NCBI GenBank assembly: GCA_032207245.1
Contig: CM063499.1
Location: 41,850,824 to 41,914,823 of the forward strand
Source of the DNA: Pardosa pseudoannulata
Lineage: Eukaryota > Arthropoda > Arachnida > Araneae > Lycosidae
Reading direction: 5' to 3'
DNA: 64,000 bases
Position 1 is the stretch's first letter. Every line of letters begins with the position of its first letter. Shown here piece by piece: positions 10,851-22,965 of this stretch. The position numbers and the translations under genes were made by a program. The notes below the pieces were generated by a model. It had not been told where the DNA came from. It searched no databases and saw only the letters and a program-made list of their open reading frames with translations.

Positions 10851-12263
10851 CATGGTTGGAAATTTACAAACAGGGAATTTTAAAGGAAGCTTATAGAATT
10901 AAACTAATGGAACAGAATTAAAATTAAGTAAATGGAACTGTACCGAGGTACTTTCCCACGGTGGTCTGCACGTGCATGCATAGCCGCTAGAGGAATTTAG
11001 GACTCCAATTGTTCACATCAAGTTTAGGGACCCCTGCAGAGAAGATAGATCACGGAATGGCAGCATAACGGTCAAGCTCGCACAGAGCTGTAAGCGTGAG
11101 TTATGGGAGCAGGGGTTAAAAAGTAATGTCAGCTTGAACAAAAAAGGGGCTACTTTAATGAGCCCACCTGCACTCCCGAAGGGCATTTGATGTGGGAAAA
11201 TTTCCAAAGACAAGGGATTGGATAAGAAGAAAAAAGGGGCTTTGGGACCGAGGTGAGGAGTTTGGAAACGTAGTGAGAGCGAGGAAAGAAGAAGTGGGCA
11301 GTCGAGAGAAGTGGGACAAGGATCCACTAGCACCAGCTCGTCCCGTGCACCTGGACCGACACCGCCCCTCTCACCATCACCATCTCGTCCCGTACGCCCG
11401 TGAGGAAAGCCCCTGCCTGCTCCTCTGTGACTTTAATGGAGGTAATTTATAAAATAATATTTACAGTCATTTGACTTAGGCCTCTGTTAATAATAATAAT
11501 TCCTTATAAAGAGATGTGGGATAATTATAGTGTAAATAGAAGATATAAATAATTGATGATTATGATAACCAAGGATCTATTTGTAAATAAATGTATAGAA
11601 TAAATGCCTGAATCTCAATATAAAGTATTATATTCATTCTGTCTTTCCCCCTTGTAACAAACACTGGTGTATAGGTTATATGTACATTACAACAGGAACG
11701 TTATGACAAGAGGTTTGAATCCCCAAACCTAATGACAAGTGAGACACGTGTTCACACGTATAGTCTGTAGACTATCTGTGTTTAAAAAGCAAATTTCTTC
11801 AGACACAGACTATCTGCTGGTTTTTTGCTCAAATCATCAAATTTAGAAGAAGGGGGAAAAAAGCATGTCGTGGGAATGGCTGATGATCAAATACAAATAA
11901 AAGCACAACTCACGGGACGTCAAGAAATGGTCGTTCAGATGGTCGACAAGAAATCAGTAAAAAATTGGCACAGGCAAAAAAAAAACCCATTAAAAATATA
12001 AGAAGAAAGCTATCTAATTGTCATCTAACTGGCATTAGAGGTCGGTTAACATAGCTGGGTTCTTGAACAGAGAAAGGTAGACTGCTCTGTTTCTTCCATT
12101 AAAATTTGTCTCCGGAACTATGGCAGAAATTATTTCAAATTTTAAAGGTGAAATTAATTAAAGGTGAGTCTAATCTAGACTTTTCGGCACTCTACTGTAC
12201 TTAGTTTTTTATTCTTAAAATTATTTAATACTTCCATACTAAAATACATATTTTTGCTCGTAT
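10851..12263. other. non-coding, includes a GC-rich island
   Basis: The interval 11020-11430 is far richer in G, C and CpG than its surroundings and has short open frames on both strands (11192-11452 plus, 11333-11013 minus). I recognise no domain in either. It could be a relic of an LTR element or a promoter-like island. The rest is AT-rich and shows nothing. Confidence 0.4.
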
Positions 12264-13046
12264 CAAGGTATCTGCCAAAATAAAATATTTCAAATCCATG
12301 ACTTTTCATGACTTTCCCTGATTTAGCAGATCAATTTCCATGACTTTAAAAAGCTTTCGTTAAAGTATATATGAATAAAACTTCTGATGTACATACAAAT
12401 AAAATATATGCTTTTAGAGAAATTACAGGAATTTTATCATAAAAAAAACTATAAACTTACTTTATAAGTGTTAATAAACTCACATACATAAAAATAAATT
12501 GTTGTATCTACATACCTAAGTTTAATCATATAGCAATTTTTCAATCCAAATGTTTCCAATTTGAATTCAGGGTACTTTGGTATTATCCAGGTGACCATGA
12601 ATAATAGCCAAATATAACCCTATAATGTTTATATACAATATCCCTAGAGATAAACTTATATTTTGTGCAAAAATCTTAACTCATTTTTATTAAAAAATAA
12701 TTATTATTATATTAATAAAATTTTAATCTACAATTTAAGAAAAAACCAGAATAATATACATTTACCCACCCATTAAGCTTTCTTGCTTTGAGTTTCCTTG
12801 GTGAACAAATTTTACTTGGCAATATGGTCAATAAGATAATACATAAATACCAAACTCAGTAACTTCAGCCAAATGACAAGTAAAAATAGAATTAAACAAT
12901 TCAATCGGTAATCGGTAGTTTAGCGGATCCATGACTTTCCATGACTTTTACCCATTTTACTTGAAAAATCAAGACTTTCCATGACAAAATTAATCCATTG
13001 TCTAAATCCATGATTTTCCATGACTTTCCCGGTGCGCAGAACCATG
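12264..13046 (-). mobile_element. hAT-like MITE, family A copy 1
   Basis: Reads CATGGTTCTGCGCACC inward from 13046 on the minus strand and CAAGGTATCTGCC from 12264 on the plus strand. It is flanked by a perfect 6-bp direct repeat, TCGTAT (12258-12263 and 13047-13052). Near the ends are repeated 'tcatgactttccatgac' motifs. The copies at 25840 and 44277 belong to the same family. No coding sequence. Confidence 0.88.
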
Positions 13047-13356
13047 TCGTATAGTCCATGGATTATCTCATGGTGTGGACTATCTGATGATTTATGAAAT
13101 TTTTTAAAAAAAAATGGCACCCACAGACTATACGATAGTGCAGACTATACATGTGAAATTAAGGTAGTTAAAATTGATATGCTGAGTAAAAAGTTCACAT
13201 AATAAGTCTGGCAATTTCCAGGAAAGGGCACCAACATTTAGTGGGCTCACTAAACTTGAATTCAACATCAAAGGTTTCGAAATAGACTTTAAAAAAAAAA
13301 TTAAAACACATATACCAAGAAAAATGAAATATGAAAACTAAGACTAAAATTTGTAC

Positions 13357-13425
13357 CTGTATAGATAATGCATGAATAGCTCCTTTTAATTCCTCTTGTA
13401 ACACATCATTTACTAATCGATGCCT
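13357..13425 (-). CDS. BOLA1: BolA gene, exon with the RHRLVN motif
   Basis: 69 nt (23 codons) after a 'tttacag' acceptor and before a GTACAA donor. Begins RHRLVN and ends HALSIQ. The following exon should carry a short TPEQW-like tail; I could not find it between 11000 and 13350, so it may lie further 5' on the plus strand or be lost. Confidence 0.92.
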
Positions 13426-16400
13426 CTGTAAATAGAATTATTCTATCAAACACAAATTTATAAGTAATAAAATTCCAATACATATGATAGGTTGATTTAA
13501 CTCATAAAAATGGATATGATACTTTTAATAATACTCAAAAAGGTCATTGAAGATTCTGAATGCTATTTTCTATAAATTTTTTTTAATTAATTATTATCTT
13601 TTAAAATTATTATTTTATTTTATTTATATGGGCATCATTGTGTCTTTCACATCCACATATCTGAAACCTTTCTTTTAAAGTAGATGGTCGCTGAGGTACA
13701 ACTAAACCTCTTTCTTTAAAGAATCTTGATCCTAAATTACAATTCATCTTGAATTGTAATTTGCTTATTTTTTAACCTCTCTGAGCCATGATAGGTAATG
13801 TTAAATATTGTTCACTTGAGGGTGACAAATGGTGCTCTACTAATTTTTATAATTTTGTTTATGTTCTTTTAGTCTTTCTGTTTTTGTGTGAGTTAGAGAT
13901 AAAAATGTGTTTGTAAAGAGTGGTGTGCTTTGTGCTGATCCTGATGATGGAAATGGAAGGTGGCTGGCAGTCCCACGGATTCTGAACTGTAAAGGAAGGT
14001 AAGCCCTTTAACTTATTACGAAATTATAGGAAAATTACAGCTAAGTTAGCAAATGCATCCATCTAATAATTATAGGGTTAAGAATTTGAGGCTTAAGCGG
14101 ACCAAAGATCTACTGTATTCATTAATTTTCCTCTTTTCAGAAATTTCATTTGAAAATAATGTACAATAGCTTTAACCCTTTAACGAACGGTGGTTTTGCA
14201 GCAAAACCACCTGTTAAAAGTTTCTTTTTTCTACTTTTAAAGATATATGAATGATTTTTTAAAATTTTCTATGTTGATGGTATTTTAAACTTACAAAAAA
14301 TAAAAGCACTACACTTAATTCATTTTTGCATTTGAAATATGTATGTTTAAACTTCCTTTATCCAGAAGATTAAGAAATTCAATTTATCTTCCTTGTGACC
14401 CCAAATAACACTTAAAAACTTTTTAGCTAATTTTTATTACACCCTTTTAATGATAATTATTAATTGTTCTTCCAACCTTAATAAAAATTTTAAAGAGAGT
14501 ATTATTTTCACATAGTATAAAGGGATGGTTTTGCATTTAAATCAGCCATCTAACCTTTCTTCCTTCTAAAGAATAATGCACATATTTTGCTGTTTTTTCA
14601 CATTTATGAGGTTCATAGATAACATTTATAAACTAAATTCATTAAACCCTAAGAAATTTATATTAGTGTCCTTTAAAGGGTTAAACATATTTCAACAATC
14701 ACATGAATCCTTAAAAGTTATAAATATTACAACTGTAAGACAAGTCATTTATAACTATTCTGGATACTGGAAAGTTGCACATCCCTCATATCTATACCAG
14801 TTTCATGACTGGTAAGTTGCATAGGAAGGTTAAAATGGGACACAGCTAAGTTGCATACCCATCCAATCTACACCTGTTTCAAAGCTGTTAAATTGTATAT
14901 TTATTTTTATACATTTATATGTATATCTATTTTTATATATTTATCTATATACAATTATAATTTTTTTTGTATTTGAGTCAAATTTATAAACTTTACATTT
15001 TTTAAAAATTATTATGATTCTACAGTTGTGTTAATACATACTATTTAGATTTTTTGTGCAACTGTACAATTTACCACTTTTACAAACTTAGCTGTGCAGC
15101 TAAGCTATACCCATCAATCTATATTTATTTTTATATATTTATCTATATACAATTATATTATAATTTCTTTTTGTATTTGAGTCAAATTTATTAACTTTAC
15201 ATTTTTTAAAAATTATTATGATTCTACAGTTGTGTTAATACATACTATTTAGATTTTTTGTGCAACTGTACAATTTACCACTTTTACAAACTTAGCTGTG
15301 CAGCTAAGCTATACCCATCAATCTATATTTATTTTTATATATTTATCTATATACAATTATATTATAATTTCTTTTTGTATTTGAGTCAAATTTATTAACC
15401 TTACATTTTTAAAAATTATTATAATTCTATATTTGTGTTATTACATACTATTTCGCTTTTTTGTGCAACTATACATTTTACCACTTTTACAAACTTAGCT
15501 GTGCAGCTAGCTATACCCATCAATCTATATTTATTTTTATATATTTATCTATATACAATTATATTATAATTTCTTTTTGTATTTGAGTCAAATTTATTAA
15601 CCTTACATTTTTAAAAATTATTATAATTCTATATTTGTGTTATTACATACTATTTCGCTTTTTTGTGCAACTATACATTTTACCACTTTTACAAACTTAG
15701 CTGTGCAGCTAAGCTATACCCATCAATCTATATTTATTTTTATATATTTATCTGTATACAATTATATTATAATTTTTTTGGTATGAGTCAAATTTATAAA
15801 CTTCACATTTTTTAAAATTATTATGCTTCTACAGTTGTGTTAATACATACTATTTAGATTTTTTGTGCAACTGTACAATTTACCACTTCTTACAAACTTA
15901 GCTGTGCAGCTAAGCTATACCCATCAATCTATATTTATTTTTATATATTTATCTGTATACAATTATATTATAATTTTTTTGGTATGAGTCAAATTTATAA
16001 ACTTTACATTTTTTAAAAATTATTATGATTCTACAGTTGTGTTAATACATACTATTTAGATTTTTTGTGCAACTGTACAATTTACCACTTTTACAAACTT
16101 AGCTGTGCAGCTAAGCTATACCCATCAATCTATATTTATTTTTATATATTTATCTATATACAATTATATTATAATTTCTTTGGTATGAGTCAAATTTATA
16201 AACTTCACATTTTTTAAAATTATTATGATTCTACAGTTGTGTTAATACATACTATTTAGATTTTTTGTGCAACTGTACAATTTACCACTTTTACAAACTT
16301 AGCTGTGCAGCTAAGCTATACCCATCAATCTATATTTATTTTTATATATTTATCTATATACAATTATATTATAATTTCTTTTTGTATTTGAGTCAAATTT

Positions 16401-19400
16401 ATTAACCTTACATTTTTAAAAATTATTATAATTCTATATTTGTGTTATTACATACTATTTCGCTTTTTTGTGCAACTATACATTTTACCACTTTTACCAC
16501 TTAGCAGTGCAGGTAAGCTATACCCATCAATCTTATCTTCACCCTTGCAATTTTTAAATAAGATACTTTTAGCTACAAACAGCTCATATGAAATAAGTAA
16601 GATAAAACACTAATTGTTTTTACATTTTCTACATTATAATACTATATTATTTGGGTTATTTTTAGAAAAATATTTCAAAGAGATGATAAAAAATTTCACT
16701 TACTTGAACAAGCCTCTTTCCTTCAAATAAAGGTGATACTACAATAACTCTTATATGAGATGCAGATCCTATAATACGAAAACAAAAAATTCAAAATTAA
16801 ATATTTCAAGACAAAAGTAATTTATAACAAATTCCAACTATTAAGATGAATAAATAGAAATATTTATATATTCTTATTTTCCTCAGTTTTGAGTCACCAA
16901 GAAATATTAACAGCTTTCTTCCTTTCTATTTTTTTTATAACTTTTATAATTTGATCAGCAAGTAGAGAAAATTAAGCTCAGAACTCACACCTAATAATGA
17001 GGAAGTATGACTTTTGAATTTTTAAAGTATCCGTCTATGTTAAAAACGTCACTTTTTGCCAAAAATCATAATTTTTCTTTAATTTGTCTATTGCAAAATT
17101 TCAACTTTTAGGTTCCTAAATCTGTTTTTGTTTTGTCTCTACAGCATTTTAAAGAAAACTTACAGCTATTTAAACATCAGTGACAGCTGTCAAAATAAAA
17201 CGGAAGTAGGGACTTTGGAACCAGAAGTTGTGAATTTAAAGCCTTTTAAAGAGCATTTTTTGGGCAAAACTTTTTAAATTTTCATGAAGATTAGTTTAAA
17301 CATTTTTCTAGTATTTTTAATAATTAGCAACTTGGCAATTAGAAAGTTTTGAAGCAAGAAAGTGTGGGAAATTTTAAACATGTATTTTAATTTTTTAATA
17401 GTTAAAGTTGCTTTCATAAATTTCAAATGCGTTTTTCTCAGAAAGGTATTTTTAATAAAATGTTGAAACTTGAAATGTGATTTCTCAAAAAGTTCTTAAA
17501 ATATTTTGTTGAAAATTATTATGAATGCTTTTGATAGTATTTACTAGTAAATGACCTAAAAGCTTTAAATTTGGATAATTTTTAATGATGTTACACTCAT
17601 AGTTAGCTATAAAGGTAATGAAAATTCGTTAAAAATTCAATGTGTATGATTTTGAAGGACCAAAATTTTTTACCAAATGTAAATTAAGCAAAGATTTTAA
17701 GTGATTCACTAGTCCAGTGTATAAGAAATGTGTTGCATCAAAAAATATTGAAATAATTTAATTTATTAAAAAATTAGACCTTTTGAAAAAACCTGATTTT
17801 TTTTACTAAATTTTCTTTATTTATTAGAAATTTTATAAAAACTTCTCCAGGAATAAATTTTTTAAGTGCAATTCTCTATGATAATATAAAAAATAAATCT
17901 AAAAATGTAAAAACATGAACTAGTTTCTACGTTTAAAGAAAAAAGTTCTCCTAACGTAGAAGGATACCTAAAACACTTGAATATCTTAACATCAAATGCT
18001 ATAATACTGATCTAATAATAAGAACAGAAACAAAACCGGTCTTTTATTAAAGGTGTTTAACATATGATTTGGTAAAAATTTGTCAACACACAGAATAACA
18101 TTAGAGGTGTATATGCTTGATAAAAATATGAGAATTTTATACAAAAAATAATATATAAAGATATATATACTGGTAGGCTTATGTGCACAGTATCATAAAA
18201 CAAAGTATAAGATAGTTCAGGTTATAATATCATACTAATAATATGCAGCTCATAATAAATCTAAATATGCAATAGAATGTTACAGAAAGTTTCATAAATA
18301 GCGAAGTATAATTTTTTTAAGTTCTCATACCACTGGTCTATAAGAATTTTAAGACATTTAAATATATTCTGCTCATCATATCCTAGATTTTTATATAACA
18401 AAAAACCTGTCTTATAATTTATAAGTTACAGATGTTAAATGTTATTTTTAATATAAAAAAAACATGATATATATATATGTGTGTGTATATATGTCAGGTT
18501 TAAAAATGGGGCTTAAGAATTAAGTGAGTTATAATTAAAAATAGTTGGAACTCATGAACGACAACATAATAGGAGAAAGACACACCCTTGAGAGGAACTA
18601 TGCAGAGTAAAAGAGCTGATGCAGAAGTAGACATTGCAATTTTGCTTAGCCAACGACAGAAAAAGACAGTTCTGAGCGGGAACTCAAGCTGATAACATCC
18701 TCCACGCTTGTTGTGGCAAAGTATGAGAACAAATTATTTCTTAATGGCATAGGTATGGACAGAAGGATTACAATAAAGAAGTTTTTATATATGAAATGAA
18801 ATGTGTCTTCCATGCCTTAACCACTCATCCATGTCATATATATATAACATTATGAATTTTTGTCGAATCCGAATATCGAATTATTATCAATTATAATCAC
18901 ATATTCGAATCATAGAATTTTATAATTTTATGATTATTCTATTGCAATTTAGGAAATATAGGCATGAACTTTATGGAATAGGGTAAACATAAAAATTTAA
19001 TACTTGAAAAATCTAAATCTTAATATACTACTAAAACCAGATATATTAGAGAATAATGATTTGTTAAATTAAAAATTTTATCAGTAACATGAATTTTAAA
19101 AGTGTGAAATTTAGTAAAATTTTTAAAAGTTGTTAAATCTCTTTAAATTTTAATAGTTCACAAATAAATCTGCAGCTTAGGAAAGTCTAATACTTGTGAT
19201 CTAACCCCCATTTCTGAGACTAACCTGGAAGGTCTAGCATATATATGGTCTAGTTCAGGGATGGGCAAACTACGACCGACTGGAAGGTTTTATCTGGCCC
19301 TCGGATAGAATTTCAAGTTGCTGGTCCGAGACAAATTAAAAGAAATATATATTTATACATTATATATCCCTCTCCTTTTCTACTTTGTTTAAATATTATA

Positions 19401-20297
19401 TCCCAAATTTATTATCTCATGCCCAAAAGATCAGCGGTATATTTGCTTCTTATATGTGAACAAGTGTTTTCAACTTTGAACCTTAGAAAGAATAATTTCA
19501 GAAGTAGACTGACAGATGAGCATTTAGCATCGTTCCTTAAACTCAGTACATCTCACTTCGAACCTCAGTATAAGGAACTTATAAAAATGAAATCGCAATT
19601 TCATTCATCTCTAACACATTTGAACTGTAATACTTGTATTTTGTTTTTAAAATTAAAAAAAAAATTATCTTGGCCCACCAAATTTATTTTCTCCCAATTT
19701 TTGGCCTGTGGCCAAAAAAGTATGTCCATCCCTGGTCTAGTTGATGCAGGAATGTCTAAAATGCAGCCTGCCAAATATATAGCTCACTAAGCCTTTGGCA
19801 TTTAAAACGTACTTCTCAGCTGTCACATTACATATTTATAAAGTACAATTAGTGTGAGCACTCTCAAAATGAAAAGCCAATCACCACTTTCATTTCACTT
19901 TAATATGAAATTCAACATGATGCTACTGTATTCTCTGTGCTTTTCTGTTGCTGTATTATTGTCTTCTCAAAAGGTCTTTCACAGTTTTTTTTATGCAAAT
20001 TAACAATATTAATGTCAAATGACAATTCATCTAATTAGTGGCATAGCACAGCTTTTTGCCATCTACTATTAAAGCTAAATTTCCTCCCTCCCTCTACAAA
20101 TATAATTATTATAGAGAAGATTTAAGACTAAAACAACTCACAATGTAACCTATGACTGTAAACATCTTTCTATAAATAAATTCTACACATGCAAAGATAC
20201 ATATTATACAACAAAATAAGGGGAAAATATATTTCTTTAACTTACCCTTTGGTACATTATGTCTATCACTTTCATTTATGACATCTAAATATTCTGG
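13357..20297 (-). CDS. BOLA1: BolA-family protein (BOLA1-like), partial gene model
   Basis: BolA proteins bind glutaredoxins and act in iron-sulfur cluster handling; BOLA1 is mitochondrial in animals. Three exons join in frame with canonical splice sites: 20297-20246, 16768-16704 and 13425-13357. They encode about 62 residues covering the central BolA fold. Exon order gives PEYLDVINESDRHNVPKG, then SASHIRVIVVSPLFEGKRLVQ, then RHRLVNDVLQEELKGAIHAL. NES, the histidine and VPKGS in the first exon, FEG and RHRLVN, and the final HALSIQ are family hallmarks. Phases agree: the first exon ends one base into the glycine codon, the second ends in phase 0. The N-terminal 'KLxxxL' helix and the C-terminal tail ('TPEQW'-like) are missing, so at least one exon on each side is unplaced. 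Introns hold a satellite array and several transposons. Confidence 0.9.
13433..14171. other. BolA intron sequence, nothing recognised
   Basis: AT-rich intron. I see no exon, RNA gene or terminal repeat. Confidence 0.45.
14176..14690. mobile_element. piggyBac-type MITE, 515 bp
   Basis: Flanked by TTAA on both sides (14172-14175, 14691-14694), with ends CCCTTTAACG and CCTTTAAAGGG. A strong inner hairpin, GGTGGTTTTGC/GCAAAACCACC, lies near the left end. Non-coding; inside a BolA intron. Confidence 0.72.
14880..16535. repeat. ~205-bp tandem array, about eight units
   Basis: The marker 'agctgtgcagctaagctat' followed by 'acccatcaatctatattta' recurs about every 200-210 bp from 15090 to 16500. Units differ by small substitutions ('gattttttgtgcaactg' against 'cgcttttttgtgcaact'). 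Two or more subfamilies are interspersed, so unequal exchange has shuffled them. The array lies within a BolA intron. Confidence 0.93.
16704..16768 (-). CDS. BOLA1: BolA gene, exon with the VVSPLFEG motif
   Basis: 65 nt between an 'attatag' acceptor and a GTAAGT donor. It completes the split glycine codon and ends in phase 0 with LVQ. Confidence 0.92.
17036..17967 (-). mobile_element. TTAA-flanked TIR element, copy 1
   Basis: Preceded by TTAA (17032-17035) and followed by CTAA (17968-17971), a mutated TTAA. The ends AGTATCCGTCTATGTTA and, on the other strand, GGTATCCTTCTACGTTAGG form the inverted repeat. The body is the reverse complement of the element at 34976-35989 (shared 'aaaccgggttttt'-like tracts, 'gacagctgtcaaaata', 'aaacgtagaaactagttc'). 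No coding capacity seen. Confidence 0.8.
17972..19247. other. BolA intron sequence, unresolved
   Basis: AT-rich, with an (AT)n/(GT)n microsatellite at 18468-18492. The span 18500-18760 is richer in GC and mixed-base sequence than its flanks and may be a decayed element. I recognise no termini or coding frame. Confidence 0.4.
19256..19734 (+). mobile_element. internally deleted hAT transposon
   Basis: Terminal inverted repeats CAGGGATGGGCAAACTA and, at the right end, GTATGTCCATCCCTG, with a perfect 8-bp target duplication GTCTAGTT (19248-19255 and 19735-19742). This is the hAT signature. Only the transposase C-terminus remains inside. Confidence 0.95.
19440..19605 (+). pseudogene. hAT transposase dimerisation-domain remnant
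   Basis: Within the 479-bp hAT element a frame encodes ICEQVFSTLNLRKNNFRSRL then TDEHLASFLKLSTSHFEPQ. This is the end of the hAT C-terminal dimerisation domain as found in vertebrate and arthropod hAT-derived proteins. The catalytic core is deleted. Confidence 0.85.
19743..20245. other. BolA intron, nothing recognised
   Basis: AT-rich sequence upstream of the exon at 20246; no feature seen. Confidence 0.4.
20246..20297 (-). CDS. BOLA1: BolA gene, exon with the NES...VPKG motif
   Basis: 52 nt, preceded on the minus strand by a pyrimidine-rich acceptor ending 'ttttag' and followed by a GTAAGT donor. Encodes 17 codons plus one base. Confidence 0.88.
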
Positions 20298-20510
20298 CTA
20301 AAATTTTAGAAATTCACATTACATTACATTACATACTGATGTTGCATTTCTAATTTATGTTTTCATTATAACTAAGCTTTTAAAAATCCATACTATAATA
20401 GCACAAATCATCAGTAACTATAATAAATAAGAATAATATCACTTAGTACAAAATGATAATTGAAAAGAATAAATCAAAGAAATTACAGTACAAAATAGTA
20501 TCAAACATAT

Positions 20511-21721
20511 GGTACTACTGAAAAAACAGGTGCCCCCTCCTATTCTTGGTGATTTTTAAATAGCACCAACAATTTCGCGTGAAAAAACCAGAAGGCTGTG
20601 TTATGAGCAGGAGCAGATTTTCGACGGAAATAACGTAGCTGTACTTATAGTAAGCTATGGAAAATGAAAAATATAATAACAGTGCAACAAAAGTGGGAAA
20701 TTAAGAGTTAAGTTATACTTGAATTTTTATAAATATTGTTTGTGAATATTTAATGGGATTATGGAAAATTAATTTTGAAACATTAAAAAAATTTTTTTTT
20801 TTTTTTTATAAAGATTTGTAAAATAATTTCTGATTTTTAGAAACAAAACAATTAAAAATTTTATTTTATATTCTATAAGACCAATAATAAATAGATAATA
20901 ATATACTATAGAAGAACTATGAAGATGCTACATTAAATTAATTTACCTGGCTTGACTCAACATGTTGGTGTCCCCTGACAAATGGGTGATAAAGCGCCAA
21001 GTATGGCAAACCCTACTATTTATTCCTCTCTTTGTTGTGTCATTTTTTAATCAAACATTCAGTCTGATCCATTGTAGTATAGAACTTTTACTATATATTA
21101 GTTGTACCTACATTTCTGGGGGGGGAGTCAAGGGGGAATCTACTCCCCTTGGTTGATAAAATTTAAATACTATACATCTTAAACCAAATTTAAGATTGCA
21201 AAATGCACTTGCATTTAATATACTTAACTATTTATGAATTTATTTTATCTATTGAGTAATTAATCTATTTTGAAATTAAAAATGAGCTATATTTATGCTA
21301 CAGTATATTATTCATTTATGGTTTTATAGCATATAAAATAAAATTTTTTATTGTTTTGTTTCTAAAAATAAAAATCAGGAATTATTTTACAAATCTTAAA
21401 AAAAAAAAAAAAAAAGATATTTTAATGTTTTAAAATTAACTTTCCTTAATTACATTAAATATTCACAAACAATATATGAATAAACAATATTTATAAAAAT
21501 TCAAGTATAACTGAACTCTTAATTTCCCCATTTTGTTGCACTATTATTATATTTTTCATTTTCCATAGCTTACTATAAGTATAGTTATGTTTTTTCCATC
21601 GAAAATCTGCTTCAGCTCATAACACAGCCTTCTGATTACTTCACTGGAAATGGTTTACGCAGTTGGTGCCATTTAAAAATCGCCAAGTATAGAAGTGGAC
21701 ACACAGTTTTTCAGTAGTACC
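20511..21721. mobile_element. foldback element with ~400-bp inverted arms
   Basis: The left arm starts GGTACTACTGAAAAA at 20511, and the right arm ends in the reverse complement at 21721. Pairing continues through 'gctgtgttatgagc', 'agcttactataagta' and a poly-A/poly-T stretch to about 20915/21310. The ~400-bp unpaired middle contains 'gggggggagtcaaggggg'. No coding sequence. Arms are imperfect (roughly 85-90% by eye), so this is an old copy. Confidence 0.88.
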
Positions 21722-22379
21722 AATTTATCCAATAAAAGATATTTGAAATTTGTTAATAATTCAGAGGACTGAATAGCTGTTAGTAAGATAGCCACTCAAA
21801 CTGCTACCACAAAGAAAAACATACAATAATATCAATGATTTCACTTTTCACAATGCTCCATTTTAAAGTGAGAATATATAAGTTTATAAATATATAATTT
21901 TATGTTTATAAATTTATGCAAGTTTTAAAACATATAAATATATATAAGTTTTCTAAAAGAAGAGTTAAAGAATTGATGGCTTAACAATTATATGTATTTT
22001 CAAAAAATAAAAAGTAAAAAAAAAATTGTACAGTTAAGTTTAGTTCTATTTGGGTTGATCATTTTGCCAGCAAAACGGTATTTTTGCTAGGACAGTGGCA
22101 AAAACAGGAAAAAACTGGTAAAAACTGGCAAAATCTAGAAAAATTAGCTGGATTTTAAAAATGTACAAAATAATTAATAATTAATAAATAAAAAAATAAC
22201 AAATAATTTTGTACATAATACAATTGAGACTTAAATAAGGATATTAATTAGGTATTTCATTGGTATTAATTTGGCAATTTAAACAATCTAAAATATTTTT
22301 CTTTGATGTTAGCAATCAAAATACAGTATTCTATTTTTGTAAATAAATTTATATGATCTTATCTTGGCAAATTTAAGTG
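21722..22379. other. non-coding, nothing clear
   Basis: AT-rich spacer with direct short repeats of 'actggtaaaaactggcaaaa' near 22105. No gene seen. Confidence 0.4.
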
Positions 22380-22384
22380 CCCAA

Positions 22385-22555
22385 GGACGTACAGATGAGG
22401 ACATTTACGACAGAGTCTCAAAAACTCGTTGTTACAGACGTTTAAGTAAAATTTAGAAAACTGGCAATATAAAATTGAAAGTTAAATTAAACTTTTTTAA
22501 ATTGTTAGTTAAATCAGTACTTTTATATGGAACTGAAACCTTGAAATTAAACATA
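22385..22555 (+). pseudogene. non-LTR retrotransposon RT C-terminal fragment
   Basis: Encodes RTDEDIYDRVSKTRCYRRLS, a stop, then FKLLVKSVLLYGTETLK. The ending SVLLYG.ET is the conserved end of the reverse transcriptase thumb region in many animal LINEs. Short and broken. Confidence 0.75.
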
Positions 22556-22574
22556 GCCCAGATAAAAAATCAAG

Positions 22575-22736
22575 TAGAGCATTGAAGTTCTACGTGAATA
22601 TGAGAAAGGCAAATCGGCAAAAAAGTTAGCTGAATTATTTAACTGCAGAAGACCGGAAATCAACAAAGTCATTAAAGAAAAGAGTTTGATTTTGAAGGAG
22701 TACGAAGATTGCAGAACAAACAGAAACAAATTGTAG
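22575..22736 (+). pseudogene. pogo/Tigger transposase N-terminal DNA-binding fragment
   Basis: Encodes VLREYEKGKSAKKLAELFN then INKVIKEKSLILKEYED before a stop at 22734. The pattern of a helix, 'EKGKS', 'LAELF', 'K.I.I.KEK..ILK.YE' is the CENP-B-type helix-turn-helix at the N-terminus of pogo/Tigger transposases. A frameshift lies just upstream. Confidence 0.7.
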
Positions 22737-22889
22737 CCTTTAAAAAAAAAAAAAAAAATGTAAAGAAGCATGAAATAAAGTATTATTTTCTCTTTAGATA
22801 CGTTTTAAATTTCATTTACATAAGGAATATATGTCAGACTTGTTTATATTACACATTATAGTAATTATCTTATAATAGTACATAAAACC

Positions 22890-22965
22890 CTTCAGAGCGG
22901 CCAACCCCTCTAAGCGGCCAAATATTCTCGGTACGGAGGGGTGGCCGCTAAGAGAGGATTCACTG
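22890..22965 (-). mobile_element. pogo-type terminal inverted repeat
   Basis: Read inward on the minus strand from a TA dinucleotide: CAGTGAATCCTCTCTTAGCG, then two 'GGCCGCT'-type blocks. The terminal CAGTG next to TA and the repeated GGCCGC are typical of Tigger ends. It probably belongs with the transposase fragment 150 bp away. The other terminus is not visible. Confidence 0.6.

Noticed and set aside
10939..11660. Solo LTR from TGTACCG to TTGTAACA
   Set aside because: TG...CA ends can be chosen but flanking 5-mers (GGAAC and AACAC) do not match.
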